DNA from: Paratinospora sagittata
Lineage: Eukaryota > Streptophyta > Magnoliopsida > Ranunculales > Menispermaceae
Length of the DNA stretch: 64,000 nt
Direction: 5' to 3'
Assembly: GCA_035771175.1 (NCBI GenBank)
Contig: CM069593.1
Span: forward strand, 19,869,956-19,933,955
Part shown: piece by piece, positions 1 through 13,113 of the stretch
How positions within the stretch are numbered: the first letter of the stretch is position 1
How the letters are laid out: every line of letters begins with the position of its first letter
Translations under genes and position numbers: made by a program
Notes under the pieces: generated by a model
What the model was told of the DNA's origin: nothing
The model's input: only the letters and a program-made list of their open reading frames with translations
Databases searched by the model: none

Positions 1-1800
1 TGGATTTTCCGAATGGCTGACAAATCTGTGGTGGACTCCTCGTGTTCAAAAAGCTGTATCACGGAATTCATATCATGAGGCCATATGTCCAAAGATAGTG
101 TAATATAGCCTCATGTTGAGGAGATGAAAGAGTGCTTCCATGAGATTTAAACTCAAATGTTGTGTACTCTCAAAAATGGGTATTTGTTGAGATGGTGAAA
201 TTATGAGTCAATTAATATTTGCAGAAATTTCCTGTCCCCTCCTCTTTGCTTGCTGTGAACATAGATACAGTATGTTTAAAATTTAATAATTTTTCTCTCT
301 CATAAATAGGGAATGGTATTTGCAACTTCATATGATCTCTTATGTCCTGTAATATCTTTTTCTTTTGGACTGCTTGGATTACTGATCATATAGAAGAGTG
401 TTTTTCAAGTTTGACTAGTGTGCTAATACTTCAATTATTGAAGAACATGTTTAATCAAGAACAATATTAACTGTCTTCTATGAATCCTATTCTTCCATTA
501 CATTTTGTTGATATGGAAGATCTGTCTTGACATTATATGCAAGATTTGTTTGTGATGCCGATCTTTCTGGAAGATTCATCCTGAGTTTTTGTATGAAAGC
601 CTGACTGAAAGGAAACAATGCAAAGAGAAAATGTGCCTATCTACCAAACAACTGAACAAGGAAGTAGAAGGGATGGAGAGCTTGTAGACAACCATGGACT
701 TCCAAGGTATGATGTTGCCTAATCCAAATTGGATCTTTTGAACTTTCTTGGATATGGTTATATAACAATTTGCTTGGATATGAACAGAAATGTTACAATT
801 GACAGAGTTCACAGGTCCATTGCCTCATGAAGGTTAGTATTCCTGTTGATTCATTTCATACGAGTTGTCATTTCATTTCTCATCTTGGAACCCTAGTTCT
901 ATGGAGCCCCTATTCTATTCCCCTTGTAGATAATCTGTTTCTGAATAGAAATAGTTATATGTGACTAGAATTAGGCAAGTCAGTTTGGAGTTTGGGTATT
1001 AAAAAGATAGCATCTTATTAAACCTTGATGAAGGACACTGCTAAGTTAGCAACATATGCTATGACTTAGAATCAAGGGTGGCATTGGAAGTGGAACAAAA
1101 AAAAAAAGTGTTGTAAAAAATAAACATGAAACATTGCTAAAAATGTTTAAAAAAAATAAATGAAGTGTATTCTTTCAAATCGATCACCAGCTTCCACATG
1201 ACATGTCTGCTAGGTGATAAAGAAAATAGGACAAAAAGGATGGGGATGGAAAGATATCAAAGTGATTTCATGGCATAATAGCTTGAAAAGAAAGAATTAA
1301 AGTTTTTAGTCAGAAGAGGCCAAAGAGGCAAAGGATATCTTGAACCCTTTTAGTATTCCTGTTGATTCATTTCATACGAGTTGTCATTTCACATTTTGAG
1401 TTTTCTTTTTCTCTTTCTGATGGAGATAGAAAATGCATATACCATTGTAAAGGAATGCCACTTACCAATCTCATGCTATTCTAACTATTCAAATTGCAAT
1501 TACAAGTACAATCATAGCATCATGTCTCTTGAATGTGTTTGTGTTTTGCATCTTAATGTATATTAAGTTTACTATCTTATAGAGATAGTATAGCTACATA
1601 ATTTATTTTTTTAAAATTTATGTATTATTCGTATAAAATATAAACTGGGCCATTTGAATTTGACACACATGGTACCAAGACTTTCCTTGGTGGACAAGGT
1701 TTGCATAATATATTATTATATTGTTATTTTATTTTAGAAGATAGCCATAGGTAAGAAAAAACAAAAAGATTTACAGGTAGACTCACACAGTCACACGTGA
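1..1800. other. left-edge non-coding region, possibly a gene 3' end
   Basis: No gene could be identified. Two overlapping frames are open from the left edge on the + strand, stopping at about 78 and 103. They are too short to identify and could be the last codons of a gene outside the window. The rest is AT-rich with scattered stops in all frames. A 42-bp exact direct repeat lies at 834-875 and 1350-1391. Confidence 0.3.
834..1391. repeat. 42-bp exact direct repeat pair
   Basis: The segment at 834-875, beginning ttagtattcctgttgattca, recurs without change at 1350-1391, 516 bp downstream on the same strand. The flanks then diverge. There is no tandem array and no obvious transposon terminus. 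It could be a small segmental copy or the leftover ends of a deleted repeat. Confidence 0.75.
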
Positions 1801-2073
1801 TAATAAGAGCAGAAGAAGGAGAAACGACGGAGATTGCGGGTTTCGGTTCTTCTCTTCCTCTGTTCGATGTTTTCTCGGGATTCCCACTTGCCCCACCACC
1901 ACCCATCAGTCACGTGATGGTCCCCTCCTTTCTGGGGCTGTGTTTTTGCTTTTTGCAGAATCCAACTCACAAGTCCAGCCTGTTACCACTTCTTCACCTG
2001 TCCCTACCTCCACAAATCTTTTTTATTTTCTGCATGGGATAAAGTCTTCATTTCATCTTCATTCAAACCTCCA

Positions 2074-2619
2074 TCTCGCACGGGCCTTAATCAGCGTGCT
2101 CTGAGGATCTTCTTGCTATGTGACCCACAAAAGCTACTAACTAATACATGAGTAGCTGCAATTTAGCTATGGCGCACCTTGTAATCTGCCAAATCAATTT
2201 TGCAGGGAAACACCATAAAACACCATGCCACAGCTAATGGGCAACACATGCACAACCTACAGTAACTACAACAGCATCATCACACCACTCCTCCATCGAA
2301 GAAGAAGAAGAAGAAAGGAGAACTCATTGTGCTTTTTTTTTTAACTCTTTTCACGTTCAGAATGTTAGATCTAAATAAAATAATTTTGGGGTATAATACG
2401 GTATATTTATAGATATCAAATTCCTAAACTATGTACAATAAGTACTTTCTAATTCTCAAATTTCTAAGGCCTAAGTAGACACAAACTCTAACAACGTATA
2501 ATATAATCTTACATTATTTCTAATTCCAACACAGATGAAGGAAACTTTTAAGTTCCAATTCATTATTTCTCAATCGGTTGTTTTTTTTAAGTCACACGCT
2601 GATAAAGGCCCGTGCGAGA
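2074..2619. repeat. 25-bp terminal inverted repeat pair (possible MITE or Helitron relic)
   Basis: The 25 bp at 2074-2098 (starts tctcgcacgggcctt) match the reverse complement of 2595-2619 at 24 of 25 positions, enclosing about 546 bp. The interior has no coding potential. No clear target-site duplication flanks the arms. The core cccgtgcgag resembles GC-rich hairpins often seen at plant Helitron ends, so both a MITE and a Helitron fragment are possible. Confidence 0.55.
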
Positions 2620-5600
2620 CCAACAGGCGTGAATACTCCCAGAAAATGTTAACCATAGTTTCAATGATAACGTAAGGAGAATACACATTTCACTTTAGAA
2701 TGTAAGTATTTCCTTTTTTTAAGGAAATTAGATGACAATGTGACATTATGTGGTGCAAGTTATCTTATGAATCAAGTTCAAAGTTACTATAACATTTGTC
2801 TTTATTTAATTTTTTTTTTTTATTAATCATAAAAAAATGAACCAAATGTGATTTATATATGTGGCTTATTGGTTTCAATTGAGTTTATGCACATCTTATT
2901 AGCAACAGATCCCATTGGTTTAATCATTCATTCATTAGTGGTAATTGTCTAAGAAAAAAAAAAAATTTGGCAATTGTCTTTAATGTATATAATTGAATGG
3001 TAGCTCAAAACCATCAGTCAAATAACTCATCTCAACTCCACATTCAACTATTAATTCAATTACAAGGTGCTTATTTATTATTCATACACTGTAGCAAAAT
3101 TAGCTTAACCATAGCAACGGGCCCGTCATCCCATTGTCATATGACCTCACCAAAATAATCAATGAATTCATATATTGCTATGATTTGTTGAGAGATTACA
3201 AGATGAAGCTCCATTCACTCATGTTTTTTTCAAAATATTTGAGTCCAAACATAAATTTTAAGGTTTTAGAGGTGACTTTTTACGGTCAAGATTTGTTGAC
3301 TTGTTGGCTCGGAATCTAGCCTTTTTTGCATGACGACAAGATGGTGCACTAAAAAATGATTAGCTCCACAGTTATTGAATAGTAATGGTCCAGTCAATTT
3401 CTTTGCCTCCTACTTTTTGGTTCTGCTTGATTTGTACTCTTGTGTGTACTACTGTAGAACCACAGCATTATAATTTCAAATTATCTCCCCCCACTTCCCA
3501 CTTACGCATATATCAAATTATACATCTACAACTGCAAAATCTTTATATATATATATATATATATATATCGTGCGAGTCACGCCTGTACATTAATTATAAT
3601 ACTAGTGTATATCTCATTGTTTCTTATGATAATAATAATTATGAGAATACTCATCAACGTGATTACAAATCACCTTAAAACTAGGCAATAAATATATAAT
3701 AAGTATCTAAAACTAATTCGAGAAACATCAGCCTTGATCCAAATTTCTGATTCATATCTCAAACCCTAGCTGTCAAGCCATTAAAATTTTGCAATTAGGT
3801 ATTAAGAACTATCAAATTAATATCCTCATCACATGCCATTATTCACATTCATCATTTGCCAACTTTTCTCTTGAAGTATATATACATCACAGGCCCCGCG
3901 CCAATATACAAATTTCAATATAATATGTTTATATTATTAATTTATATATTGCCAATATTGTTTATAGATATGTTTTAGTGATTCTCAGTATTTCTTTTTA
4001 ATACTATTCTTTGCAAGTAGATTACAAAGCCGGAATTTTAGTAGATACATACTGAGTTCTACTACTTTTCATACGAATATTGACACTCATCAAAAATGAA
4101 AATATTGGCTTTAACACCAGTAATTGTTTTAGGCATTAATTAAGACATTTATGCAAAGGCCATCTGATCTTCTATAGTGTTCTAAATTGTAATTGATGCT
4201 AACAACATGACTATGTTACCAACTTAGCAAATATATAATGTAGGAATTGTATTATTATCTTCACTATGACATATAATATCACCCTATGATAGTTTTAATG
4301 TGACCTATGTGAAAGTCCGTCACATAGTCCAAGTCTCGAATTTGAACATGAACGAATTTTTATTTATCTATTTTTGTTGAGAGGGCAAACTCAAACGTCT
4401 TTATAATGCTCAAAAAACCGATAATAAAAAAAAAGTCACTTTGATATATTATCAAATTTAAAGTTGCTTTTGATATGCAATTTAATAGTAGTTTTTTAAG
4501 AAAAAAAATAAAATATGATATCATTTTGAGTTAATTTATAATTTTTAAAAATATGTTTGAGATCGTAATAAAAAATTAAGATTAATGTTGGTATTGATAC
4601 GTTGGACTGTACAAATAATTTAAAGTATAGTCACTCAATCAATGACGTATTGTTAATAATGCTTAAATGATGATTTAGCTTTAGTAATATCAAGTAGCTA
4701 GTTACTGTTGACACTATCTGCCTCAATCCTATGTTATTGTATCTTCCCTTTTGGACCTTTCTTTTTTATGTACAACTTAATTTGGGTCCTCCTGATATAA
4801 TATAATTATATCTAATAACTATATATCATATTTAATTCAAATTTATTGCTACGTCATCATATCAAAAATAAAAAAAAGATTTATCTGATAAAAAAACTGA
4901 TAATCTTTGATTTAAAATATATATATAATTGTATAATTTTTTAAAGTAGAAACTATACATTTATATTTTTAATTGGAGTCATAAGGGTGATAGTGGATAT
5001 TCTGAATTTTATCAATGAGTTTAATGTTATTTCTTTTTCTTTCTTTCTTTTTGAAGTAGTGACACAAGGTCAAAGAATGCTGATGCTAGGACTAGAAAAA
5101 ATTAAGACCACTATTATCATCTTGCTCCCACTTTTATTAAGAAATAAAAAATTCTTATTTATTTATAAATGAAGATAATCGAACTACTAATTTCGAGTGA
5201 AATGGATCGAATGTAAAATACTAGAACTAGTCAACATTTACAATGTTATTTTTTTAAAACTTAAAGTGTTAGTTTCATTGATATCATCTTACTATGTTCC
5301 CCAATGCTACTCAAATAATGCAAAAAGCATGGGGCCCAACACCTTTACGTTCTTCATTTTGAAAGGTGAAAAATGTGACATTTATCAACAAAATAAAGTT
5401 AGTAGGTGCTCTTGACGTAGTCAGTCACTTAGGAGGTGGGTACCATGCCTCCGACCAATAGAGGTTCAACTATCTTGTAAAATATAATCTAGTTACAGGC
5501 TTTTGATTCTGATTGTGGGTCTAACTTTTACTGTTTAAGCTCATTCTATTTTTATATGATAGTTATTATCATTTGGATAGATGTTAGGGATGTAAGCAAT

Positions 5601-7170
5601 CCGATCGACCTAATTAAATTCTCATATATATATATATATATAATTCATCTACATTCTAATAAATTAAATTTAAGAGTAACTTAATTTGTATATATATAAA
5701 TTTTTTTTAAAAAAGAAATCTTATTTTTTTAAAGTTTAAATATTAATTTAATAAGTTAGATATATGATAATCTAATATAAGTTTAATTAATAATTATTAA
5801 ATTTTAAAAAAATTAAACTATTTACTGGATCAATCTGACCAACCCGACCCACCTATTTACTGGGATCAAAATTAAAATTAAACTATTTACTGGGATCAAT
5901 CACGTCGAATAGATTAGGGGATAAAAATTTAATTTGACGGACCCGCCGAATTTCGCTCTAAGTGGGCGGGAGCTTAATACTGACGTAGAACGTCTTCTAT
6001 TGTTTGCAGGTTTCAGTTGTTGCGCCTAAAGGCCAATTATACTTGAAAACAAATTTTTTTTTTGTTTCCTTGAAGCGAAATAACGATTAATAAGGTGAAT
6101 CAAGGAAAAAACGATTAATAAGGTGAAATTAAAAAAGTTACCGACACGAGCTTCCTGCCTTCCCCGATCCATTTTCTCATTTTTTATTCAACGTTGACCA
6201 ATCTCTCTCTGCAACTAATGAGCTAAAAATATCAACTCTTTTATTTATTTTATTTTAGTTTATTTTTACTTTAATAAATATATATATCATATTTTTCCTT
6301 TTATTTAAAAAAAAAGTTAGTTGTGATATTTTTTTGACACATAATTATAAGTAAAGGCGATTTAATTGCCTTAATTATACAATTAATCTATAATTTAAGA
6401 TTATTCAATTATTTTTATTTGTAATATAAAAAATATGTCCTTACAATATTATCCTTATTTTTTTACTCGAACGTGCTGACACCCAGCATCACCTACCATC
6501 ATAAAATATAGTTAATTCAGGTTTATCAACTAATTCCATATTTAAAAATTCCTAATCAAGTTTTGGGAGCCTTCTGGACTCATCCACTATTTAATCACCC
6601 ACAGTGCACCATCCTCACTTCCCTCTTCGCCCATACTTACACGTATCAGTCATCTACAACACTCTACGAATAATCTCGTCAGATGAGCCGTACCTAATTT
6701 TCCAAGCAACGACAAAATTTCATTATTAATTGTATTACACTTAATTAAGGTTAAATCAAATTAATTAAATTAAATAAATAAAATTATATTAATTAAATTA
6801 AATCCCTTTTTTCTGATAAAAACTAATTCTTTATTTTTTAATTAAAAAAATACTAAAATAACATATAAAATATAGACTAGAACCCAATGCGAGAAATACT
6901 GGGTTTTCAACAGTTCCTGACATTGGGTTCTTGGGTACCTATAACAGCACTCTTATTATTGTAATGTTTTTTTTCTTTTCTTAAGATTATTATTATGTAA
7001 TGTTAACAAATTACTGTTTTTAATTGGTGTTTCCAATGGCGTTTTATTGTAGGTGTCTAAATCACCGTTATAGGTTTTCTCCACTCATATCTTATTTAAA
7101 ATAAAATTATAAATAAATAAAACTTGGAACCGGCTATTATCGGTAACAAGGGCCTTGTTGGCTTCACTCT
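2620..7170. other. AT-rich intergenic region
   Basis: No coding region was recognised. It contains a (TA)n tract at about 3544-3568, a second TA-rich tract near 5623-5642, and a cluster near 5820-5905 where the phrase tatttactgg(g)atcaa occurs three times. The last part is the upstream region of the aquaporin gene. Confidence 0.6.
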
Positions 7171-7174
7171 CTTG

Positions 7175-7181
7175 CTATAAG
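7175..7181 (+). promoter_or_regulatory. probable TATA box of the TIP1 gene
   Basis: The motif ctataag lies 112-118 bp upstream of the start codon at 7293, a spacing that would put transcription start near 7205 with an 85-90-nt leader. The assignment rests on motif and distance only. Confidence 0.45.
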
Positions 7182-7292
7182 TGGACAGGACCAGACGCAG
7201 AGAGAACAGATTCTACACGGCTAGTCGCTAGAGTTGTGTTCTTGAGAACTCCGTCGTTCGTTCGATCTTCTAGACTAGATTAGGCAAAAAAT

Positions 7293-8136
7293 ATGCCGAT
7301 CAACCAGATTTCGGTCGGAAGGTACGAAGATGAGGTGACTCATCCCGGTGCTCTGAAAGCCGCCTTGGCCGAGTTCATATGCACACTCATCTTCGTCTTC
7401 GCCGGCGAAGGCTCTGGCATGGCCTTCAGCAAGCTTACAAACGGCGCCGCTAACACTCCCGCCGGTCTCATCGCTGCCGCCATCGCTCACGCTTTCGCTC
7501 TCTTCGTCGCCGTCTCTGTCGGCGCCAACATCTCCGGCGGCCACGTCAACCCCGCCGTCACCTTCGGCGCCTTCGTTGGCGGCAACATCACTCTCCTTCG
7601 CGGTATCCTCTACTGGATCGCTCAGCTCCTCGGCTCCGTCGTCGCTTGCTTGCTCCTCAAGTTCGTCACAAACGGCATGGTTCGTAATGTATCCCTGTTT
7701 TTTTTTTCTTGTAGAAAGTTAGTTATTACAGTTGACATTAAGTCGGTTAATTTTATTGTTACAGACTACAGCGGCTTTCGGATTGACTGCTGGAGTTGGG
7801 GTGTGGAACGCGTTTGTTTTCGAGATCGTGATGACGTTCGGGCTGGTGTACACGGTTTACGCGACAGCTATTGATCCAAAGAAGGGAAGCTTGGGGACGA
7901 TCGCACCGATCGCGATTGGTTTCATCGTGGGTGCGAATATCTTGGCTGGTGGGGCGTTCGATGGCGCGTCGATGAACCCGGCCGTGTCGTTCGGACCGGC
8001 TTTGGTTAGCTGGAGCTGGAAGAACCACTGGGTTTACTGGGCTGGGCCTCTGATTGGAGGTGGGCTCGCTGGTGTGGTTTACGAGTTGTTCTTCATTAGC
8101 CACACTCACGAGCAGCTTCCCACTGCGGATTATTGA
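7293..8136 (+). CDS. TIP1: tonoplast intrinsic protein, TIP1 (gamma-TIP) aquaporin
   Basis: The coding sequence is join(7293..7679, 7765..8136), 252 aa; TIP1 proteins are about 251 aa. The donor at 7680 (gttcgt) and acceptor at 7763-7764 give a gap-free alignment to TIP1 proteins across the junction. A donor 12 bp later (gtatcc) also keeps frame but would add four residues. The product is a major intrinsic protein with six membrane spans that conducts water and small neutral solutes across the vacuolar membrane. Both pore motifs are present: HVNPAV in exon 1 and MNPAVSFGP in exon 2. The His in the AHAFALF segment and the Val after the second NPA fit the TIP1-type His/Ile/Ala/Val selectivity filter. 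The C-terminus HEQLPTADY is typical of TIP1. Exon 1 is much more GC-rich than its surroundings. Confidence 0.95.
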
Positions 8137-11100
8137 GGAGGATTATTAAGCACGTGATGTGGGGTGGTTTTTATTTTTATTTTATTTTCCCTGTATTTAT
8201 TTGCGCTTTTTTTTGTTATTTTATTTTGAGGGGCTTTGGGGTCGGGGAGGGGAGGGGAGGGTGGTTTTAATTCATGTGTTTCATAGATCATCATCCCCAT
8301 CCTTATCCTTATCATCTTTGGTGTATCCATGATCATAATCATCATCATCATGACCGTAGCTTGTCCCATGGCATGTGGTTGGATTATATTGTTCTGTTCC
8401 GGGTTTCTTTGATTCCAACTCCTTGTGGCCCCGTCTTATGATGTTTGCTTCCTTAGTTATTATTATTGTTAAAAAAATGTCTTGGCATTTGGCGTAAACG
8501 AAACATTACTCTAAACAAAAAGATTAGAAACAAAGTGCCAAATTAATACTCGATAGACGAAGCAGAAGTTTAGTTGAATTGAGACGAGGAAACAAATATG
8601 AAAATCATGAACAGTTTTCTTATGTTAATTCACAAAGAAAAATGATTTTCTAACGTGGCGTGCTTCTCGCGCCCACAAGTAGAGGGAAATATTAATAATA
8701 TGTACAATAATTTGGTCACACGTATAATTATATAGAATTTCATAGACATAGCCGCAGAGTGACAATACTGCCTCTTGATTGGAACATCTTTTCTTCATTT
8801 TTTTTCTTCCTTCGTGTTCTTTATACCTATCCTTGTGACCGTCCTTTTCTACTTTATTCACGTTAATACAAAATATATCATATCCCTGTCTGTAGAGAGC
8901 TGAATTCACCTTTTTCTACATAGGTACAATACTTTGAAGATTTTAATATTTATTTGATTAATTAGTAGCCAAAATCTCAAGTGTTATTTAATATTATTCA
9001 GAACAGCATGATAAGGTAGTCAATTCAAAAAATTCAATTTTAACTTTGATGACGTGAACTAATTAGGATTTATTAACGATGTGGACGTGGTAATTCCAAG
9101 CGTTAACTCGGGAGATGAAGGTGACAGGATTGTCTGTTTTATCGGTCCCAGGGGGCGTGGTGGGCGGAGGGACCCAACAAACGTGAGATACTGGATGTTA
9201 CAAGCACGTTTGACGTTTGTGGGCCCGTGATCACCGGCCTATATCTTTTTTGATAGGAACATAAAAATGATATTTGCTTAAATAGTATTTTATTTAGGTG
9301 GCTACTTAAATATCGGAGATCGGCTGATATGGGCGGGTATTTGTTACGTAGAGGGGTGGAGAGATATATAGAGAGAGAGACGAAGAGTGGGTTAATTTAG
9401 CAACTGCCTTTTATTTATTTATTTACCCACTTTTATTGGAAAAAGAAACTAACGACTCCGTTATCTCCGTTAAATCCACTCATAATTTGTACATACGAGC
9501 AATTGATCAATCACAATAACGAGAAAAGTGGGACCCACCAATCCGTGGGGATGCTTTTTAGCCTCTAGATCGATGTGGTGTTAGTCGTTTGGGGCATGCA
9601 TAGGAAATGAACAGGAAGCAATTGAAGCAGAGGTTTTACAGAAGAAATCCAGTCACCGTCACTGCCACTGCACGAAAAGGTAAAACAGTACAAATGTTTT
9701 ATTTGAATGTTGGGGGAGCCGGACCATATGAGCCAGCTGGCAAACGGCGGGTTAGTCCCCGCCACAGCCTCAATTGACAACGACCACCACTTTTATTTCA
9801 CGTGCGTCCAATTCAATTCTATTTTCCAAGGAAATCTGGAATATGATAATTCAACTCCTAACTCAACAATTATTGTGCTTCTTATTATTGCAACACTTTT
9901 ATATGTCTATCAATAAGTATTCTTTTATTAAATCCCCAAAACTTATTTTTACTAGTTAGATTATAATATGTTTAAGGAGTTAATGACATTTTTTCATAAG
10001 AGTTCATGAATTACATATTGTTTTTTTTTTTAAAAAAAGGGTATGATTTGACCCTTTTTTATTTTTTTTATTTTTTAGATAAAGTTAGAAGTTTAAGTAA
10101 CGGAACTTTTGAATAAATAAGTGTTAGGTTGATAAGTCAATAAATAAATAAATAAATAAATAAAATGACTATAAGATTTTTAAGTAACCTTTTAAGAGGA
10201 CCTCTTTCATGTAATAGTCACTTAAAGGTTTCCTTTAAGGTTTCCTTTCGTGTATGAAGTTAGATAGGATAAAAAAAAATTTAGTTCTAAGCTCATGTTT
10301 GGCGGCCGACTAAAATAAGATAAAAAATAATTTTATCATCATTTTTATCTTATTGTATTCAAATAAAATAGTAATGACCAAAAAAATAAGAGATTATTTT
10401 TATTCTATTATAATGGTTTGTATTATTTTTTAATTATTTAATTTAATTCTATTCATCTAATTTAATTTCATAAAAATAATTATATTCTATTTTACGAATC
10501 AATAGTCCTAAGAGTGTAATTCTTACTAACTATATATTTTTGTTTTTAAAGAACTATGTATTCGGCCTAGCTTTCGCGCGTCCGACTAATTCAAGAGGAG
10601 TGCAGCCTCTTGCTAGTAAAGAAGGCACCTCTTGAAATCCTAATTTCTTTTTCGTTCGTGCTCATATATTCTTTGAAAGATAAATAAGTAGACGAGGCTT
10701 GAACTTAGGGTTTCTTGCCCCTCTACTAGGCTATATGGTTGTTACAAAACTATCATTTTCATATTGTGTGCTAAATAATCACTACTAACAAATCATCTTC
10801 AGATTGTGTACTAAATCACGTACTAACAAGTGCTTCAAGGTGTTAAAATGACGTAATTTGTATTATTTTTTCTACCACAATCAATGTATTTAGCGTTACT
10901 CTATCTTTTTTAAGAGGGAATCATACGATTACCATCTGATACACGTTATGTTACATGTTATAAATCATATTGAGAATTATTGTAGCACTTTTCTTGTCAA
11001 TCTGTGCAACTTCAAGTTTTCTTAGAAGCAACCCTGTATAGTATATATACCACGACCAACAGCTATTCAATTCAATCTGATCTTGTCCAGATGGTCACCC

Positions 11101-12185
11101 AACTTGATTTTATATAAACCTTACCTGGTATATAAAACTGAATATTTTTTTATTTTTTTACCGAATATATGAGGCACAGACAATGACTTGGTGATTAGGG
11201 AGAGCTTATAGAGACTATTGTGCGAGTGGGGATTTCTTAAATCCTGTGTATAGTTGCACATCATCTTTTTTAATATTCATAAAGATGTCATTTATTTTAC
11301 TTTCACGCCTATTTGCGTGACAAATAATCAATCACATGTTGACAAAATCTTCCTTCTCGAAACCTCTGGCGTGGGAAGTTGATTTGAAATAAAAATTTTC
11401 TAGGCCTCTTTGCTTGGATTGGAGTTAAAAGAAGACCCTGATCATAATTGTTGATTTGGTGAAGGAGAAAATTGACTAACAAATTAAAAATAATGCTTCA
11501 CCTTGTATTATCTTGAACAATTATCTGAACAAAAGTCAAACCCACCGGTAGCAATCACCAAAATAATTAATTATGTTTCAATCGATTGTGAGAATTATTG
11601 GTGCTACATGTCCATTTTTTATTTTCTTTTTCGTCAGTTGATTGTACTAATTGGTTCGAGGCTGAGGTACGTTACCCTTTAAAGTTTGAAGGTTGTTGAT
11701 TCAATTCTCAGGTTATATTAGTTCAGTCGTTAAATTTTTAGCTTTATCATCTTTAATAAATTATTCACTAGAGCCGAGTTGGTGTAGAATCTAGTTGAGT
11801 AAGAAATGGGTCGGCCATCAATCTATCTATTATTTATTTGAATAACCTACGGATTAGGAGCGGAAGAGACCCTCCCGCGAAGAGAGCCTGGGGTTTGGTT
11901 ATGTTTTGTTTTTTTTATTAATAATAAAAAAACATCTTCTACTCAGCTTGAAGCGTTGGTCCTTGGATGTTCAAAAAAAGAGCATCCTCAAAGGAGTATG
12001 GGCTTGTGTCAAAAAAAGAAAAGGAGTATGGACTTGAGGTCCAAATAAAATCATCTTGGGCCTTAGGGTTGGGCGGTTCAGAGCAGAATGCACATCCCAA
12101 AGTCAGAGTGCACCTAAGCTTCTAGCCTTCTAAGTTCTAACAAATTGATAATAAGCAGGGATGGCAAAACTTGTTCGCAACCCTA
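8137..12185. other. TIP1 3' flank and intergenic region
   Basis: The first 300-350 bp are probably the 3' UTR of the aquaporin gene. The remainder has no recognisable gene. It holds a GA-rich tract near 9368-9380, an (AAAT)n tract near 10140-10165 and an AT-rich hairpin at 10314-10354. The stretch from 9040 to 9230 is relatively GC-rich with ACGT cores but leads into no gene I could find. Confidence 0.5.
10314..10354. repeat. AT-rich hairpin, probable MITE interior
   Basis: aataagataaaaaat at 10314-10328 is inverted at 10341-10354 with one base missing, separated by about 12 bp. The surrounding tcatgtttggcggcc phrase is reminiscent of small non-autonomous DNA transposons, but no outer termini or target duplication were resolved. 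Confidence 0.4.
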
Positions 12186-12194
12186 ATTTAAATT

Positions 12195-13104
12195 GGAAAA
12201 CTTTCCACAATAGCATCTTAAAAATATTATTTTACAAGAATAACATGTTTAGCCATGTAAAAAGTCTAAAATACCTTTTTTTTTTTTTAACTTAAACACA
12301 ACTCTCCCTAACTTCTTCCAAATTGGCGAGATTTCCATTTTATCGACAAAAACTTTTTTTTTTTTTTTTTTAAATCTTTCCATTTCCCTCCCTCCTCTTC
12401 CTCTTCTTTTTCAGCCATTAACGATATATCTATCTCCGCTTCTTCTTCTTCGTTTCGCCATTAACGATTTCTCTCTTTTTGTGCGCATCTTTTTCTTCGT
12501 TTGCAACAACTTCTCTCTCTCCCTATTTGCAGTTCTTTTTCTATATTTGTGATCTCTCTCTCTTCTCCATTGTTGTTTCAACTAAAAGGTAACCGATTCT
12601 TCTTCTTCATTTGACTTAAATGTCGTTATTTATTTTGAGATTATATTGTTCTGGGTATTTAGAGATGAATATCACAATAACAATTTTAAATAATGGATGC
12701 AGCTATGCAATTTTTGTCGAAAATAAGTAGAATAACAAACTTGAAAAAATAATAAAGATTAAAAGGATTGAAACCTTCATTTCATTTCGACGTGAATGAA
12801 CTCAAATTACTTTTAGATGCTATGAAAATACTCGCAAAAACTTTGTAGTTCTAATATTGTTTTTCATTTTTAAAGTGAAGAAGAGTAATTGTAGCCATTG
12901 TAGATAGATTTTTTGTTTAGATGAACGTTTAAAAATTAAAGCAAGTAGGTAGAAGGACATTGTGGAATAAAAATGATTAGTTTAGAACTAAATAAGGGTA
13001 TTTTAGATTTTTTATAAGGTCAAATATGCATAGATATAATTCTATAGCAAACATGTTATTCTTGTAAATTGTTATTTTTATAATGTTATTTTGGTAAATT
13101 TTTC
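12195..13104. mobile_element. non-autonomous Mutator-like element (MULE), 910 bp
   Basis: A perfect 9-bp duplication (atttaaatt) lies at 12186-12194 and 13105-13113, exactly outside a pair of long terminal inverted repeats. The left end begins ggaaaactttcc and the right end reads gaaaaatttacc on the opposite strand. Similarity between the ends extends roughly 110 bp inward. A 9-bp duplication with long TIRs is diagnostic of the Mutator superfamily. No transposase is encoded. The interior, 12340-12600, is pyrimidine-rich and resembles a plant 5' leader, with possible splice-like sites. It could be a promoter remnant or captured host sequence. Confidence 0.85.
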
Positions 13105-13113
13105 ATTTAAATT

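Noticed and set aside
2..103. C-terminal coding fragment at the left edge (frame reading GFSEWLTNLWWTPRVQ)
   Set aside because: Two frames are open at once and neither can be identified in about 30 residues, so it is not reported as a gene.
1797..2042. 81-aa + strand frame
   Set aside because: Pro/Phe/Leu-rich with no recognisable domain or splice-consistent partner exons; probably chance.
7275..8109. Long open frames on the minus strand across the aquaporin exons
   Set aside because: They are antisense shadows of the GC-rich TIP1 exons. The translations match no family and the + strand frame is unmistakable.
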